Source: QHWT01 sp963755695
GTDB taxonomy: Bacteria > Acidobacteriota > Vicinamibacteria > Vicinamibacterales > 2-12-FULL-66-21
NCBI GenBank assembly: GCA_963755695.1
Contig: CAVWLB010000008.1
Location: forward strand, 1,488,001-1,552,000
DNA: 64,000 nt
Direction: 5' to 3'
Below the pieces are notes generated by a model, which was not told where the DNA came from, did not search any database, and saw only the letters and a list, made by a program, of their open reading frames with translations. A program made the translations under genes and the position numbers. This document shows positions 54,066 through 63,935 of this stretch, piece by piece; position 1 is the stretch's first letter; each line of letters opens with the position of its first letter.

Positions 54066-55607
54066 CTACGAGATGACGCCGACGGTGGAGCGCTCGCTGA
54101 AGTGCTCGACCAGCGCATCGACCAGATCCGGAATCGTGTAGCGCTTTGGCATGACCGTCGTGCTGATGCCGAGCTGCTGCGCCGCTTCGGCGGTGACCGG
54201 GCCGATCGAGGCGACAACGGTGGTGCGCAACAGATCGGCCGCCTGTTCCTCCCCGAAGATTTTCGCGAAGTTCTTGACCGTCGAGGCGCTGGTGAACGTG
54301 ACCGCGTCGATCTCGCGATCGAGCAGCATCCGGTAGATATCGTGATCGCCGTCGCGCTCGCTTCCGGCGAGGAGCGTCCGGTATGCCGCAATCTCGGTGA
54401 CCACGGCGCCGGCGGCGCGCAGTTCGTCGGCCAGCACCTCGCGCGCGATGTCGGCGCGCGGCAGCAGGAAGCGCATGCCGCGCAGATCCCCGAGCTCTTT
54501 CAGCGCCTCGGCGATCGCTTCGGCACGGTACTCCTCCGGCGTCAGATCGACCCGAATCCCGAAACGTGCGAGCGCCTCGGTCGTGGCCGGGCCAATCGTG
54601 CAGATCCGCGGTCCCTTCAAATCGCGGATATCGCCGTTTGCGAACAGCCGCCGCATGAAATGGTCGACGCCATTGGCGCTCGTGAACACGACCCAGTCGT
54701 AGCGTCCCGCTTCAGCACAGGCGCGATCCAGCGCTTCGATGTCTTCCGGTGGTACGATTCGGATCGTCGGCGCCAGGATCGCGTCCGCGCCTCGCTCCTC
54801 GAGCATGTCCACGAGCTCTCCGGCCTGCTCGCCGGCCCGGGTCACGACCACCCGCCGCCCGAAGAGCGGCCGCTCGTCGTACCAACGAAGGTGCTCACGC
54901 AAGCCGGCCACCCGTCCGACGACCAGCATCGCCGGGCGCCCGGCACGCGCGAGTGTCGCGATGTCGCCAAGCGTACCGGTCACCGTCGCCTGCGCCGGGG
55001 TTGTGCCGTTGTAGATGAGCGCCGCCGACTCGTCGCGGTCGCGGCCGTGTTCGAGCAGCGCGCGAACAATCAGATCGATCTGTCGGGCACCGGCGTAGCA
55101 GACGATGGTCCCGTCGATGCCCGCCAGCCGCGACCAGTCGACCTGCGGGGCCGCGTCGTTCTCCGATTCGTGACCGCGAACCAGCAGCACGACGTCTCCC
55201 GCGTCCGGATAGGTCACTGGAATGCCTGCATACGCGGGGACGCCAATCGCTGCTGGAATGCCCGGTACTACCTCGAACGGGACCTGCTGTTCGTGGAGGA
55301 ACAACGCTTCCTTCCCGCCGCTGTCGAACACGAACGGGTCTCCCCATTTCAGGCGGACGACGATTTTCCCCTCGCGTGCCTTTTCGACCAGCAACAGCGA
55401 AATCGCGTCCTGATCGAGCGGTCTTGGCGCCGCCGCGCCCACGTCGATGCGTTCGGCTTCAGGCCGCGCGAGCCGGAGCATCCGCGCGTGGACCTGGTGG
55501 TCGTAGACGACGACATCTGCCGCTTGGAGGTAACGCTGGCCACGAACGCTGATCAGCCCGGCGTCTCCTGGACCTGCGCCGACGATGTAGACACAGGGAT
55601 TCTTCAC
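54066..55607 (-). CDS. Fused uroporphyrinogen-III C-methyltransferase / uroporphyrinogen-III synthase
   Basis: A 513-residue fusion. Residues 1 to about 250 are a SAM-dependent tetrapyrrole methylase (VYIVGAGPGDAGLISVRG, VVRLKWGDPFVF, VPGIPAAIGVPAYAGIP). The rest is a HemD synthase (RRVVVTRAGEQAGELVDML, DWVVFTSANGVDHFMRRL, VTFTSASTVKNFAKI). It can both close uroporphyrinogen III and direct it toward sirohaem or cobamides. GTG 55607 lies one base after the hemC stop. The fusion (CobA-HemD) is common in several phyla. Confidence 0.93.
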   Translation of the reverse strand: MKNPCVYIVGAGPGDAGLISVRGQRYLQAADVVVYDHQVHARMLRLARPEAERIDVGAAAPRPLDQDAISLLLVEKAREGKIVVRLKWGDPFVFDSGGKEALFLHEQQVPFEVVPGIPAAIGVPAYAGIPVTYPDAGDVVLLVRGHESENDAAPQVDWSRLAGIDGTIVCYAGARQIDLIVRALLEHGRDRDESAALIYNGTTPAQATVTGTLGDIATLARAGRPAMLVVGRVAGLREHLRWYDERPLFGRRVVVTRAGEQAGELVDMLEERGADAILAPTIRIVPPEDIEALDRACAEAGRYDWVVFTSANGVDHFMRRLFANGDIRDLKGPRICTIGPATTEALARFGIRVDLTPEEYRAEAIAEALKELGDLRGMRFLLPRADIAREVLADELRAAGAVVTEIAAYRTLLAGSERDGDHDIYRMLLDREIDAVTFTSASTVKNFAKIFGEEQAADLLRTTVVASIGPVTAEAAQQLGISTTVMPKRYTIPDLVDALVEHFSERSTVGVIS

Positions 55608-55608
55608 T

Positions 55609-56571
55609 TTAGTAGCTGCCTTCCACGGGTCCCTGAGCGTTTCTGACTTCGTCGAGAAGCGCCGTTGCGCCTCCTGCGACGAGCTCGTCGGCGAGGCGCT
55701 GGCCAAGCCCCACGGGATCCGAGATCAGACCGTGTGCCTGTCTCCGCACGCTCCGGCGGCCATCCAGCGACGAAACGATCGCGTGCATGTCGAGCTCGCC
55801 GCTGACCGGGAGCGCAATTGCGCCGAGCGGCAGCTGACAGCCGCCGCCCAGGGCCGCCACCAGCGCACGCTCGGCGGCCAGGGCGATCCCCGCCATATCA
55901 TCATTGATCGGTTGGAGCCGGCTGCGTGTGACTTGATCGTCGCTCCGGATCTCCATGGCGACGATCCCCTGGCCGGGTGCCGGCACGCAATCGGCTGGCG
56001 GGATCGGTGCCGAAATCCGCGCCCCGAATCCCAGGCGCTTCATGCCGGCCGATGCCAGCACCAGGGCATCGAAGCCGCCGGCATCCAGCTTCCGCAGCCG
56101 CGTGTCGACGTTGCCGCGAATCGGCGCGAAACGGGCCCGCGGGAGGAGGGCCGCCAGCTGCGCGATCCGTCGCACGCTGCTCGTGCCGATCGTCGGACTG
56201 TCGCCAATGCGGGCGGCCGCGGTGGCGAGATCCATGGGTTCGCCGCCTCCGGGCAGCACCAGCGCGTCGCGGGGATCCTCGCGCCGCAGCACCGCCGCCA
56301 GCTCCAGGCCATCGGGCAACAGTGCCGGCAGATCCTTCGCGCTGTGGACCGCAAGATCGATGTCTCCGCTGAGCAGCGCGTCCTCGATCTCCTTGACGAA
56401 CAGGCGCTTTCCTCCAACGTCCGAGAGCTGCGCCTCCTGCAGCCGGTCGCCTGCCGTCTTGATGATCACCAGCTCGTCGTCATAGCCCTGCTGCTCCAGC
56501 ATGGCCGCCACCGTGCGCGCCTGCCACAGCGCGAGCTGACTGCCGCGGGTGCCGATCCGCAGCGGCCTCAT
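55609..56571 (-). CDS. hemC: Porphobilinogen deaminase
   Basis: A 320-residue enzyme polymerising four porphobilinogens to hydroxymethylbilane. Start RIGTRGSQLALWQARTV, the catalytic Asp region VHSAKDLPALLPDGL and the dipyrromethane-cofactor Cys in LGGGCQLPLGA are typical. The ATG at 56571 overlaps the hemA stop by four bases. Confidence 0.96.
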   Translation of the reverse strand: MRPLRIGTRGSQLALWQARTVAAMLEQQGYDDELVIIKTAGDRLQEAQLSDVGGKRLFVKEIEDALLSGDIDLAVHSAKDLPALLPDGLELAAVLRREDPRDALVLPGGGEPMDLATAAARIGDSPTIGTSSVRRIAQLAALLPRARFAPIRGNVDTRLRKLDAGGFDALVLASAGMKRLGFGARISAPIPPADCVPAPGQGIVAMEIRSDDQVTRSRLQPINDDMAGIALAAERALVAALGGGCQLPLGAIALPVSGELDMHAIVSSLDGRRSVRRQAHGLISDPVGLGQRLADELVAGGATALLDEVRNAQGPVEGSY

Positions 56572-57879
56572 GAAGACACCTTCTGCGGCTGCGAGCCGTC
56601 GGACTTCGACTTCTCTTCGGCGAGGCTGAACAGCCGGTTCAATGCGTCCGCGTACGCCAGCGCCGTGCTCTCGTCGTTGAGAGTCTTGAGTTGTTCGGTC
56701 GGCGTCAGCAGCAGCTTCTCGACGATCAGGTGGGTGATTTCGTCGACGCGTGCCCTGGCTTCAGGCGAGAGTCCGGACAGCTTCGATTCGAGACGCTGCA
56801 GCTCGGATTGCCGAATCGACTCGAACCGCTGTCGCAGCGCGATGACCGTCGGGACCACTTCGCGGGATTGCATCCAGGTGACGAAACGGTCGACCTCCTC
56901 GCGGACGATGTCGTCGGCGCGCTGCAGTTCGGCGGTGCGCCGGGCGAGATTCTCCTGAACGATGGTCCGCAGATCGTCGATGTTGTAGAGGAACACCTGA
57001 TCGAGATCGCCGGCAGACGACTCGACGTCGCGCGGGACGGCGATGTCGATCACGAACAACGGCCGATGGCGTCGCGGCCGCATCGTCTCTTCCAGCCGCG
57101 CGCGCGTGACCACCGGCTCGGCCGCGCCGGTTGCCGTGACGACAATGTCGGCGGCCGACAGCGCCGCGTCGAGCGACGACCACGGAATTGCCCGGCCGTT
57201 CAGCGCCTTGGCCAGCGTCTGCGCCGAGGTCAGCGTCCGGCTGGCAATGGTGAGCTGTTTGACGTGCTGCGCCCGCAGGTGCACGCCGGTCAGTTCCGCC
57301 ATCTCACCGGCGCCAAGGATCAGCACCTCGAGCCCTGTGAGGTCGCCGAAGATCTTCTTGGCCAGCGAAATCGCGGCATAGCTGACCGAGACGGCGCCTT
57401 CACCGAGCCCGGTCTCCGACCGCACCCGCTTGCCGACGGTGAACGCCGTGTTGAACAGGCGGTTGGTCAACGCGCCGGTGTACTTGAGCGAACTGGCCGT
57501 CGCGTAGGCGTCCTTGACCTGTCCCAGGATCTGCGGCTCTCCGACGACGAGCGAGTCGAGGCCGGCGGCGACCCGGAACAGATGCGTCGCCGCTTCTGCG
57601 CCACGATGCACGAACAGGTGAGGCTGCAAGGTTTCGTGCGCCACCTGATGGTATTCGCCGATGAACCGGCCGAACACCTCGGCCGCGGCCTCGGCGTCGG
57701 CCACGCCATAGATCTCCGCGCGGTTGCACGTCGCGAGCACCACGATTTCGCGCGCCACCGCGCGGGTGGCGAGCGCCTCGAGCGCCGCGTCGATGCCCTC
57801 CTTGGCGAAATCGACGCACTCGCGCAATTCGACGGGCGCAGTACCGGTGACTGATGCCTACGGCAAAGAGCCGCACCAC
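56568..57879 (-). CDS. hemA: Glutamyl-tRNA reductase, frameshifted near the N-terminus
   Basis: Reduces glutamyl-tRNA to glutamate-1-semialdehyde, the first committed step of the C5 pathway and the partner of hemL. Start GTG 57879 gives VVRLFAVGISH, then one extra base at about 57845 (reading strand CACCGGTACTG); removing it yields SHRTAPVELRECVDFAKEG, the canonical N-terminus. The catalytic Cys is in VVLATCNRAEIYG; NADPH site VLILGAGEMAEL. Total length is one base over a multiple of three. It overlaps the ccsA-like stop by one base. Confidence 0.94.
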
Positions 57880-58703
57880 TAGAAGTTATGACTCCGGGTC
57901 AGGAAGTATCCGACCGGCACGAAGTTCAGCAGGACGATCACGAACCCGATTGCCGACAGCCACGCCGCGCGGCGTCCGCTCCAGCCGATCGCGCTCCGGG
58001 CGAAGAGCGCGAACGAATACATCGCCCAGCAGAGGAGCGCGACCAGAATCTTCGGGTCGGCCACCGACATGGCCTGTGCCCGCGGATCGGGCGAGGCATG
58101 GATCTGTGTGGCCCAGACACCGCCGACCAGGAGACCGCACGTCAGGAACATCCAGCCCACGATGATCGCGCGGCCGTTCATCACGTCGAGCACCTGCAGC
58201 GACGGCAGGCGCGCGTAGAAGAATCCCAGGTGCTTGGCCTTGATTTCCTTGAAGAGGAGCACGTAGGTGACGCCCAGGACGAAGGCCAGCGCGAAGCTGG
58301 CGTAGGCGAACAGCATCGAGAGCACGTGGATCGTGAAGAGCGGGCTGCGGAGCAGTTCCGGGCGCGGCTCGACGTCCGCGGCATGGAGCGCCGGCAGCAG
58401 CGCGAGCACGGCGAGCAGCACGGTCACGAATGCGCCCATCGCCCGCTCGTCGGTGGTCAGCTCGACGTAGAGATAGGCCAGGCCGAGCAGCCAGACGAAC
58501 GCGGAAATGGCGGCGGTCGTGCCGACGAGTGGAGCGTAGCCGGCTTCGACGGTCTGCATCCCGATGACGAACGTGTGCGCGAGCACGCCACCGGCGAGGA
58601 GCGAGGAGGCGACACGGCCGACGCGAGGATCCCGTCTTCCGAAGTGTGCGATGTAAGCGGCGGCGGCCGCGGTGTAAAGCCCCAGGGGAAGCCAAGCGAG
58701 CAT
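57879..58703 (-). CDS. Cytochrome c assembly protein (CcsA/HemX-like)
   Basis: A 274-residue protein with about eight membrane helices. It carries the conserved His in FTIHVLSMLFAYASFALAF and the haem-handling loop TCGLLVGGVWA close to the WxxGxxWA signature. CcsA proteins pass haem to apocytochromes; HemX-like relatives next to hemA influence glutamyl-tRNA reductase levels. The position directly before hemA fits the HemX type. Without a ccsB/resB gene nearby the choice remains open. Confidence 0.82.
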   Translation of the reverse strand: MLAWLPLGLYTAAAAAYIAHFGRRDPRVGRVASSLLAGGVLAHTFVIGMQTVEAGYAPLVGTTAAISAFVWLLGLAYLYVELTTDERAMGAFVTVLLAVLALLPALHAADVEPRPELLRSPLFTIHVLSMLFAYASFALAFVLGVTYVLLFKEIKAKHLGFFYARLPSLQVLDVMNGRAIIVGWMFLTCGLLVGGVWATQIHASPDPRAQAMSVADPKILVALLCWAMYSFALFARSAIGWSGRRAAWLSAIGFVIVLLNFVPVGYFLTRSHNF

Positions 58704-58706
58704 CGA

Positions 58707-59685
58707 CTACGATCCCGTCGGGCCGTAGTAGCCCTGCTTGGTTCGCGCGGTCAGGCCGGGTCGCGCGACGCGCACCAGAATGCGGCGCCAAGCGCCGTCG
58801 CGCTTCGGGTTCGAGGACGAATACGCCGTCGAGTACCTGGCTCGACAACTCGTCCCAGATCGCCTGGTAGATCTTCGGCAGCTCGCGGGCGTCGGTGGGG
58901 AAGTAGGCGCGGCCGCCGGTTTCCTGCGAGAGCTGACGCAGGACGAACTCCGCTTCCTTGAATTCTCGCCGCCCGATCTCTCCCTGTCTCAGGCCAATCG
59001 CGTAGATCGTGGTCTCGGAGCGTTTGGCGAGATCGAGCACTTCGTCGAACTCGATCAGACTCGACGTGTCGTCGCCGTCCGACAGCAGGACGACCGCCTG
59101 CCGCCGGATGTCGGAGGTGGAGGTGGCCTTGCTCTTTCGCAGCTCCTTCAGCGAAATGTAGATCGCGTTGTACAGCGATGTCGATCCGTTGGCGGTTGTG
59201 GCCCGGATGGCTTTCTCGAGCGCCGCACCGTCGCTGGTGAACGGGGCGAGGATCCGGACCTGGCTGTCGAAGTCGATGATTTCCGCCTGATCGTCCTTGT
59301 GGAGCTGGCGCGCGAAGCCGATTGCCGCTTCCTGCGCAATCGGCATGCGCTCTTCCATGCTGGCGCTGGTGTCGAGCAACAGCGCCAGCGAGATGGGCGT
59401 CTGCGTCCTGGAAAAGAACGTCAGATTCTGACGGGCACCATCCTCGTAGACCTCGAAGTCCTCCTGTCCGAGATCGGTGATGTATCGTCCCGTTCCATCG
59501 GTGACCGTGACGTTCAGCGACACCAGCTCGACGCCCGCGCGGAACCGCTGCTGCTGCTGCTGTTGCGGCGGCTGCTGCTGCGGCGGCTGCTGTTGCGGCG
59601 GCGGCTGCTGCTGTTGTTGCTGCGCGCCGAGTGCCGTCGCCAGTGCCACCGCCAGGAGAAAAGCAAGACCCAGGCGAGAAGTCAT
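58707..59685 (-). CDS. Acidobacterial VWFA-related domain protein, frameshifted at the 3' end
   Basis: About 325 residues: signal peptide (GLAFLLAVALATALGAQ), a poly-Gln/Pro tract (residues about 21-46), then a VWFA domain with MIDAS motif LLLDTSASMEERM and VLLSDGDDTSS. The wording, with VELVSLNVTVTDGTGRYITDL before the domain, fits the acidobacterial VWFA-related family TIGR03436. An extra C at about 58837 breaks the end; repaired, it reads SSQYSTAYSSSNPKRDGAW and ends KQGYYGPTGS at 58707. Exported; function unknown. Overlaps the upstream VWA gene by four bases. Confidence 0.85.
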
Positions 59686-60573
59686 GGTGTTTCCCGTACC
59701 TTGGTTGTCGGGGGCTTACGCGGGCCACGCGCGGTGAGGCCCGATCGCGTGGTCGTGACCTCGAGGCGGCTGGGAGGAATCAGCGTCTCCGGCCGCGCGT
59801 AGGTGACGGCGTACTGATTGAGCAGCTCCTTTGCGAGCTGCGTCATCCGTGTCGGGGCGCCGCTCAACGCCAGCACCTGGTCGCGGCGGCCGCCGGTCCG
59901 CTCCGTTCCCTCGGCAACCACCAGGTTGCGGTTGCGGATCTCGTCGGACCTGGACCCTGAATCGGGCGATCCGATGGCCACCACGTGCAGCGCCGCATTC
60001 GACTTCTCCAGTTCGGTGAGTACCTGCTGGTAGTAGCGGTTGCTGAACTCGACGTCTTCGAGCATCAGCACGGCGATGACCGGGCGCGCCGCTTCCTTCT
60101 TCTGCAACCCCTTGCTCGCCTCGACGAGCGCGTCGAGCAGGTAGGAGCCGGCCCCGGAGCGCGGAAAGATGCGATCGACGGCGGCGAGGAGGCTCTTCTC
60201 GTCGCGGGTGTACTCCTGCGCAATGGTCGGGCGCTCGCCGAACGTGATGACCGCGACATCAGCCTTTCCGGCCAGCGTCTTCACGAAACCCCGCGCCGCG
60301 TCGCGGATGAATTGCACGCCCCCGGTGAGCGCCTGGCTGTCGTCCACCAGCAAAGCAATCGTCATCGGATCGCTGGCGGGTTCCGCCTTCAGCACCTCGC
60401 GCGCGACGTTGTCCTCCTTCACCGCGAAGTCGGTGGCGGTCAGCCCGGTGACCGATTCACCCTTGGAGTCGAGAACGCTGACGTAGATGGTCGTCGGCTT
60501 GGCCTGCGCCAGGACGAGCGCGGGACGCAGGCAACAGGCCGGCCGTCAGCAGCGCGAAACACCAATGTTTCAT
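59682..60573 (-). CDS. Second VWFA-related exported protein, frameshifted in the signal peptide
   Basis: About 296 residues. ATG 60573 gives MKHWCFALLTAGLLPA, then one extra base (a C in GTCCCGCG at about 60530) before LVLAQAKPTTIYVSVLDSKG. The mature part repeats the family plan (TATDFAVKEDNVAREVLKAE, then a degenerate MIDAS LLVDDSQALTGG with Gln where the motif has Ser). VLMLEDVEFSNRYYQQVL and LLNQYAVTYARPE close the domain. The imperfect MIDAS may not bind metal. It is the first gene of the VWA-VWA-ccsA-hemA-hemC-cobA/hemD-hemB run. Confidence 0.8.
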
Positions 60574-60780
60574 CGGTTGGAGGCCTTTCGAATCGAGTAT
60601 ACTCCGGACATCACCCGCTCCGTCGAACCGTGCGGGTCGGCGGCTCTCGTCGTAGCCCGGGCAGGTTGTCGATTGCGGGCCGAGGCGGCCCGTCTTCCGC
60701 CGCGACGGCGGCTCCGGCGCTCTCGCCGGATGGCGCAGACTGGATCGCGGCCGGCGCGAACCGATAGTTGAGTCACGCCC
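60574..60780. other. Divergent intergenic region before nuoA
   Basis: Two hundred bases with no convincing gene. A near-palindromic GAGTATACTC at about 60595-60604 contains TATACT on the minus strand and could be the -10 box for the VWA-hem run. The right part is GC-rich with no array, unlike most gaps in the window. Confidence 0.4.
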
Positions 60781-61137
60781 ATGCTTCGGGCTTACATTCC
60801 CATCTTCCTCTTCATCCTCGTCGGGCTCGCGTTTGCGATCGTCACCCTCATGGTGTCCCGGCTCGTCCATGCGGAGAAGATCAACGCGGTGAAGCTCGAG
60901 CCATACGAATGCGGCATCGAGCCGGAGACCGACGCGCGCGACCGTTACAGCGTCCGCTACTATCTCGTCGCGATGCTGTTCGTGATTTTCGATGTCGAGA
61001 CCGTCTTCATGTTTCCCTGGGCGGTCGTGCTCGATCGGCTCGCGCTGTTTGGCCTGATCGAGATGTGTCTGTTCATTCTCATCCTGGTGATCGGCTACGC
61101 CTATGCCTGGCGGAAGGGAGCACTCGAGTGGGCGTGA
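60781..61137 (+). CDS. nuoA: NADH-quinone oxidoreductase subunit A
   Basis: A 118-residue membrane subunit with three helices. Conserved loop LEPYECGIEPETDARDRYSV and the second helix AMLFVIFDVETVFMFPW are diagnostic. Complex I pumps protons while passing electrons from NADH to quinone. It overlaps nuoC by ten bases. nuoB, which usually lies between nuoA and nuoC, is absent here. Confidence 0.95.
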   Translation: MLRAYIPIFLFILVGLAFAIVTLMVSRLVHAEKINAVKLEPYECGIEPETDARDRYSVRYYLVAMLFVIFDVETVFMFPWAVVLDRLALFGLIEMCLFILILVIGYAYAWRKGALEWA

Positions 61138-61696
61138 CCCCGGCGCCGCCCGCAGGACCACCCGACCCGCCGCCGCCCGCCGACGTTTCTGTTCCAGCGT
61201 TCATCACCACGCTGCAGGCGACGCTCCCGGACGCGATCACGCAGGGTCAGCTACTGGGTCGGCGACTGGACGATTGATCGTCCCGACCGATCGTCTGCTC
61301 GAGGTGATGCGCCATCTGCGCGCGCGCCGAGGATGCGTGGTTCGATATCTGCTCCGACGTCACCGCGACCGACTGGCCGCCGCGCGCCGAGCGCTTCGAC
61401 GTGAGCTACGCCTCTACTCGACGCGGCACCGGCATCGCGTCCGGGTGAAGCTGCGCGCCGGCGAAGGACAGCCGGTGCCATCGGTGACCGCCGTCTGGCC
61501 GTCGGCGAACTGGCTCGAGCGCGAAGTCTTCGACATGTTCGGGATTCCATTCGCCGGCCATCCCGATCGCCGCCGGATCCTGATGCCGGACGACTGGCAG
61601 GGGTATCCGCAGCGCAAGGACTATCCGCTCGAAGGCCCCGGCGAGATGCTGATGGAGAATCCGATCGACTGGTTGCGATTGCGACATGAGGAGTAG
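61128..61696 (+). CDS. nuoC: NADH-quinone oxidoreductase subunit C, frameshifted
   Basis: About 190 residues across several frames. The N-terminus is Pro-rich, then comes FITTLQATLPDAITQGQ, and a broken middle (61240-61420) that can be pieced together as YWVGDWTI, PTDRLLEVMRHLR and FDICSDVTATDWPPRAERF. The C-terminal half is intact with NWLEREVFDMFGIPFAGHPD, RRILMPDDWQGYPQRKDYP, the family signature. At least three indels. Part of the peripheral arm of complex I. Start GTG 61128 lies behind AAGGGAG. Confidence 0.85.
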
Positions 61697-61822
61697 GGTG
61701 TCTGCAGTTGGCGGTTAGCGGTCAACGGTGCGTTTGCAGTTGGCAGTGAGTTAGCGGTGGGCGGTGAGCTGGAGCGTTCGAACCGCCAACCGCCAACCGC
61801 GAATCGCCGACCGCCATGAGCC
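61697..61822. repeat. Intergenic inverted array of GGCGGTTAGCGGT-type units
   Basis: GCAGTTGGCGGTTAGCGGT and GTTAGCGGTGGGCGGTGAGC on the left face AACCGCCAACCGCCAACCGC on the right. It separates nuoC from nuoD inside what is normally a compact operon. The unit matches 6076-6157 and 17018-17119. Confidence 0.7.
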
Positions 61823-61829
61823 ATAAGTC

Positions 61830-62940
61830 ATGAGCCTGTTCGACACCGACGAGCTGGTGATCAACATGGGCCCGCAGCATCCGAGCACGCACGGCGTGCT
61901 GCGGGTGGTGCTGCGGCTCGACGGCGAGAAGGTCGTCGACGCCGACGTCGTGATCGGCTACCTGCATCGCGGCATCGAGAAGCTGAGCGAGAACCGCAAC
62001 TGGACGCAGATCATCCTGCTCACCGACCGGATGGACTACGTCGCGGCGGCGACCAACAACGTCGGCTACTGCGAGACGGTCGAGAAGCTGATGTCGCTCG
62101 AGGTGCCGCGGCGCGCGCGCTACATCCGCACCATCCTCTGCGAGCTGCAGCGCATCGCCAGCCACTGCCTGTGGCTCGGCACGCACGCGATGGACATCGG
62201 CGCGATGACGGTGTTCCTCTACGCGTTCCGCGAGCGCGAGCTGGTCCTCGATCTCTTCGAGGAGTTCTGCGGCGCGCGGCTCACCTACAACTCGATGCGC
62301 ATCGGCGGGCTGCCGCTCGACATTCCGCCGGGCTGGGACAAGAAGGTGCTCGAGTTCTGCGACGATCATGGACTCGAAGATCGACGAGTACGAGGAGCTG
62401 CTGACGCACAACCGCATCTGGCTCGAGCGCACGCAGGAACATCGGCGTGATCTCCGGCGCCGACGCGATGGCGCATCGGCCTGAGCGGCCCGCCGCTGCG
62501 CGGCTCGGGCGTGCCGCGCGACGTCCGCAAGGACGAGCCCTACGCGGCGTACGACGAGATGGAGTTCGACGTGCCGATCGGCACGGCCGGCGACACCTAC
62601 GATCGGTATCTGGTGCGGCTCGAGGAATTCCGGCAGTCGCTCCGGATCATCCGCCAGGCGATCGAGGGGCTTCCCGAGGGGCCGATCGTCGGCAAGGTGC
62701 CGCGCCTGATCAAGCCGCCGGCCGGCGAGACCTATCACGCCATCGAGTCGCCGAAGGGCGAGCTCGGCTACTTCATCGTCAGCGACGGCAAGTCGACGCA
62801 ACCCGTATCGCTTCCGCGTGCGGCCGCCGTCGTTCTGCAACCTGCAGGCGCTGCCGCGGCTGATCACGGGGCATCTGGTGGCCGACGTCGTCGCGCTGAT
62901 CGGCTCGATCGACATCGTGCTCGGCGAAGTGGATCGATGA
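61830..62940 (+). CDS. nuoD: NADH-quinone oxidoreductase subunit D, frameshifted
   Basis: About 370 residues. The N-terminal half is intact: INMGPQHPSTHGVLRVVLRL, GYLHRGIEKLSENRNW, DRMDYVAAATNNVGY. After about 62365 several indels scatter DSKIDEYEELLTHNRIWLER, ISGADAMA, LSGPPLRGSGVPRDVRKDEP, TYHAIESPKGELGYFIVSDG and ADVVALIGSIDIVLGEVDR over different frames. Together they make a nearly complete 49-kDa-type subunit near the quinone site. Very strong GC bias at third positions. Overlaps nuoH (ATGA). Confidence 0.88.
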
Positions 62941-63935
62941 TCGACTGGCTTCGTCATTCCGCTGCTCAAGATCCTGGTCGTGCTGAACGCGACGCTGGTC
63001 GCGGTCACCTACATGGTGCTGCTCGAGCGCAAGGTGATCGCCTGGGCGCAGTCGCGGCTCGGGCCGATGCGCGTCGGCCCGTACGGCATCCTGCAGCCGG
63101 TCGCCGACGCGTCAAGCTGATGATCAAGGAAGACATCACGCCGGCGCGCGCCGACAAGTGGGTGTTCACGGCGGCGCCGATCATCGTCGATGGTGCCGGC
63201 GCTGATCGTCGTACGCGGTGATTCCGTTCGGCGCCGAGGTCAGCCTGTTCGGCCGGCAGGTGCCGCTGTACATCACCGACATCAACGTCGGGCTGCTCTA
63301 CATCGTGTCGGTCGCGTCGGTCGGCGTCTACGGCATCATCCTCGCGGGCTACGCGTCGAACAGCAAGTATCCGCTGCTCGCCAGCCTGCGCGCGTCGGCG
63401 CAGCTGATCAGCTACGAAGTCGCGGTGACGCATGACGCTGGTCAGCGTGATCCTGATGGCCGGCACGCTCAGCATGGTCGGCATCGTCGACGCGCAGCAG
63501 CAGCAGCGACGTCTGGTTCGCGTTCGTGCAGCCGGTGGCGCTTCGTGATCTTCTTCATCGGCGGCCTCGCCGAAACCAACCGCGCGCCGTTCGACATGCC
63601 GGAAGCGGAGCAGGAGCTGACCGGCGGCTTCCACACCGAGTACAGCGGCATGCGCTTCGCGCTGTTCTTCCTCGCCGAATACGCGAACATGATCGTCGTC
63701 TCGTCGGTGGCGACGACGCTGTTCCTCGGCGGCTGGCTGCGGCCGTTTCCGAACGTCGCGGCGCTGTGTTTCCTGGACATCGATTCCCGGCTGGATCTGG
63801 TTCCTGATCAAGTCGTTCGTGTTCCTCTACGTCTTCATCTGGATCCGCGCGACGCTGCCGCGCTATCGCTACGACCAGTTGATGCGGCTCGGATGGAAGG
63901 TGCTGATTCCGCTGGCGATCGCCAATCTGTCGTGA
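62937..63935 (+). CDS. nuoH: NADH-quinone oxidoreductase subunit H, frameshifted
   Basis: About 332 residues in at least six frame pieces: VVLNATLVAVTYMVLLERKV, AQSRLGPMRVGPYGILQPVA, PALIVYAVIPFGAEV, SAQLISYEVAV, GLAETNRAPFDMPEAEQELT and GGFHTEYSGMRFALFFLAEY, ending WKVLIPLAIANLS. These are the conserved parts of the quinone-site membrane subunit. The total length is a multiple of three, so insertions and deletions balance. The last 65 bases of the window hold no recognisable start of a next nuo gene. Confidence 0.88.

Noticed and set aside
59560..59630. Gln/Pro-rich tract as a DNA trinucleotide-repeat element
   Set aside because: It is explained as the low-complexity linker after the signal peptide of the VWA protein.
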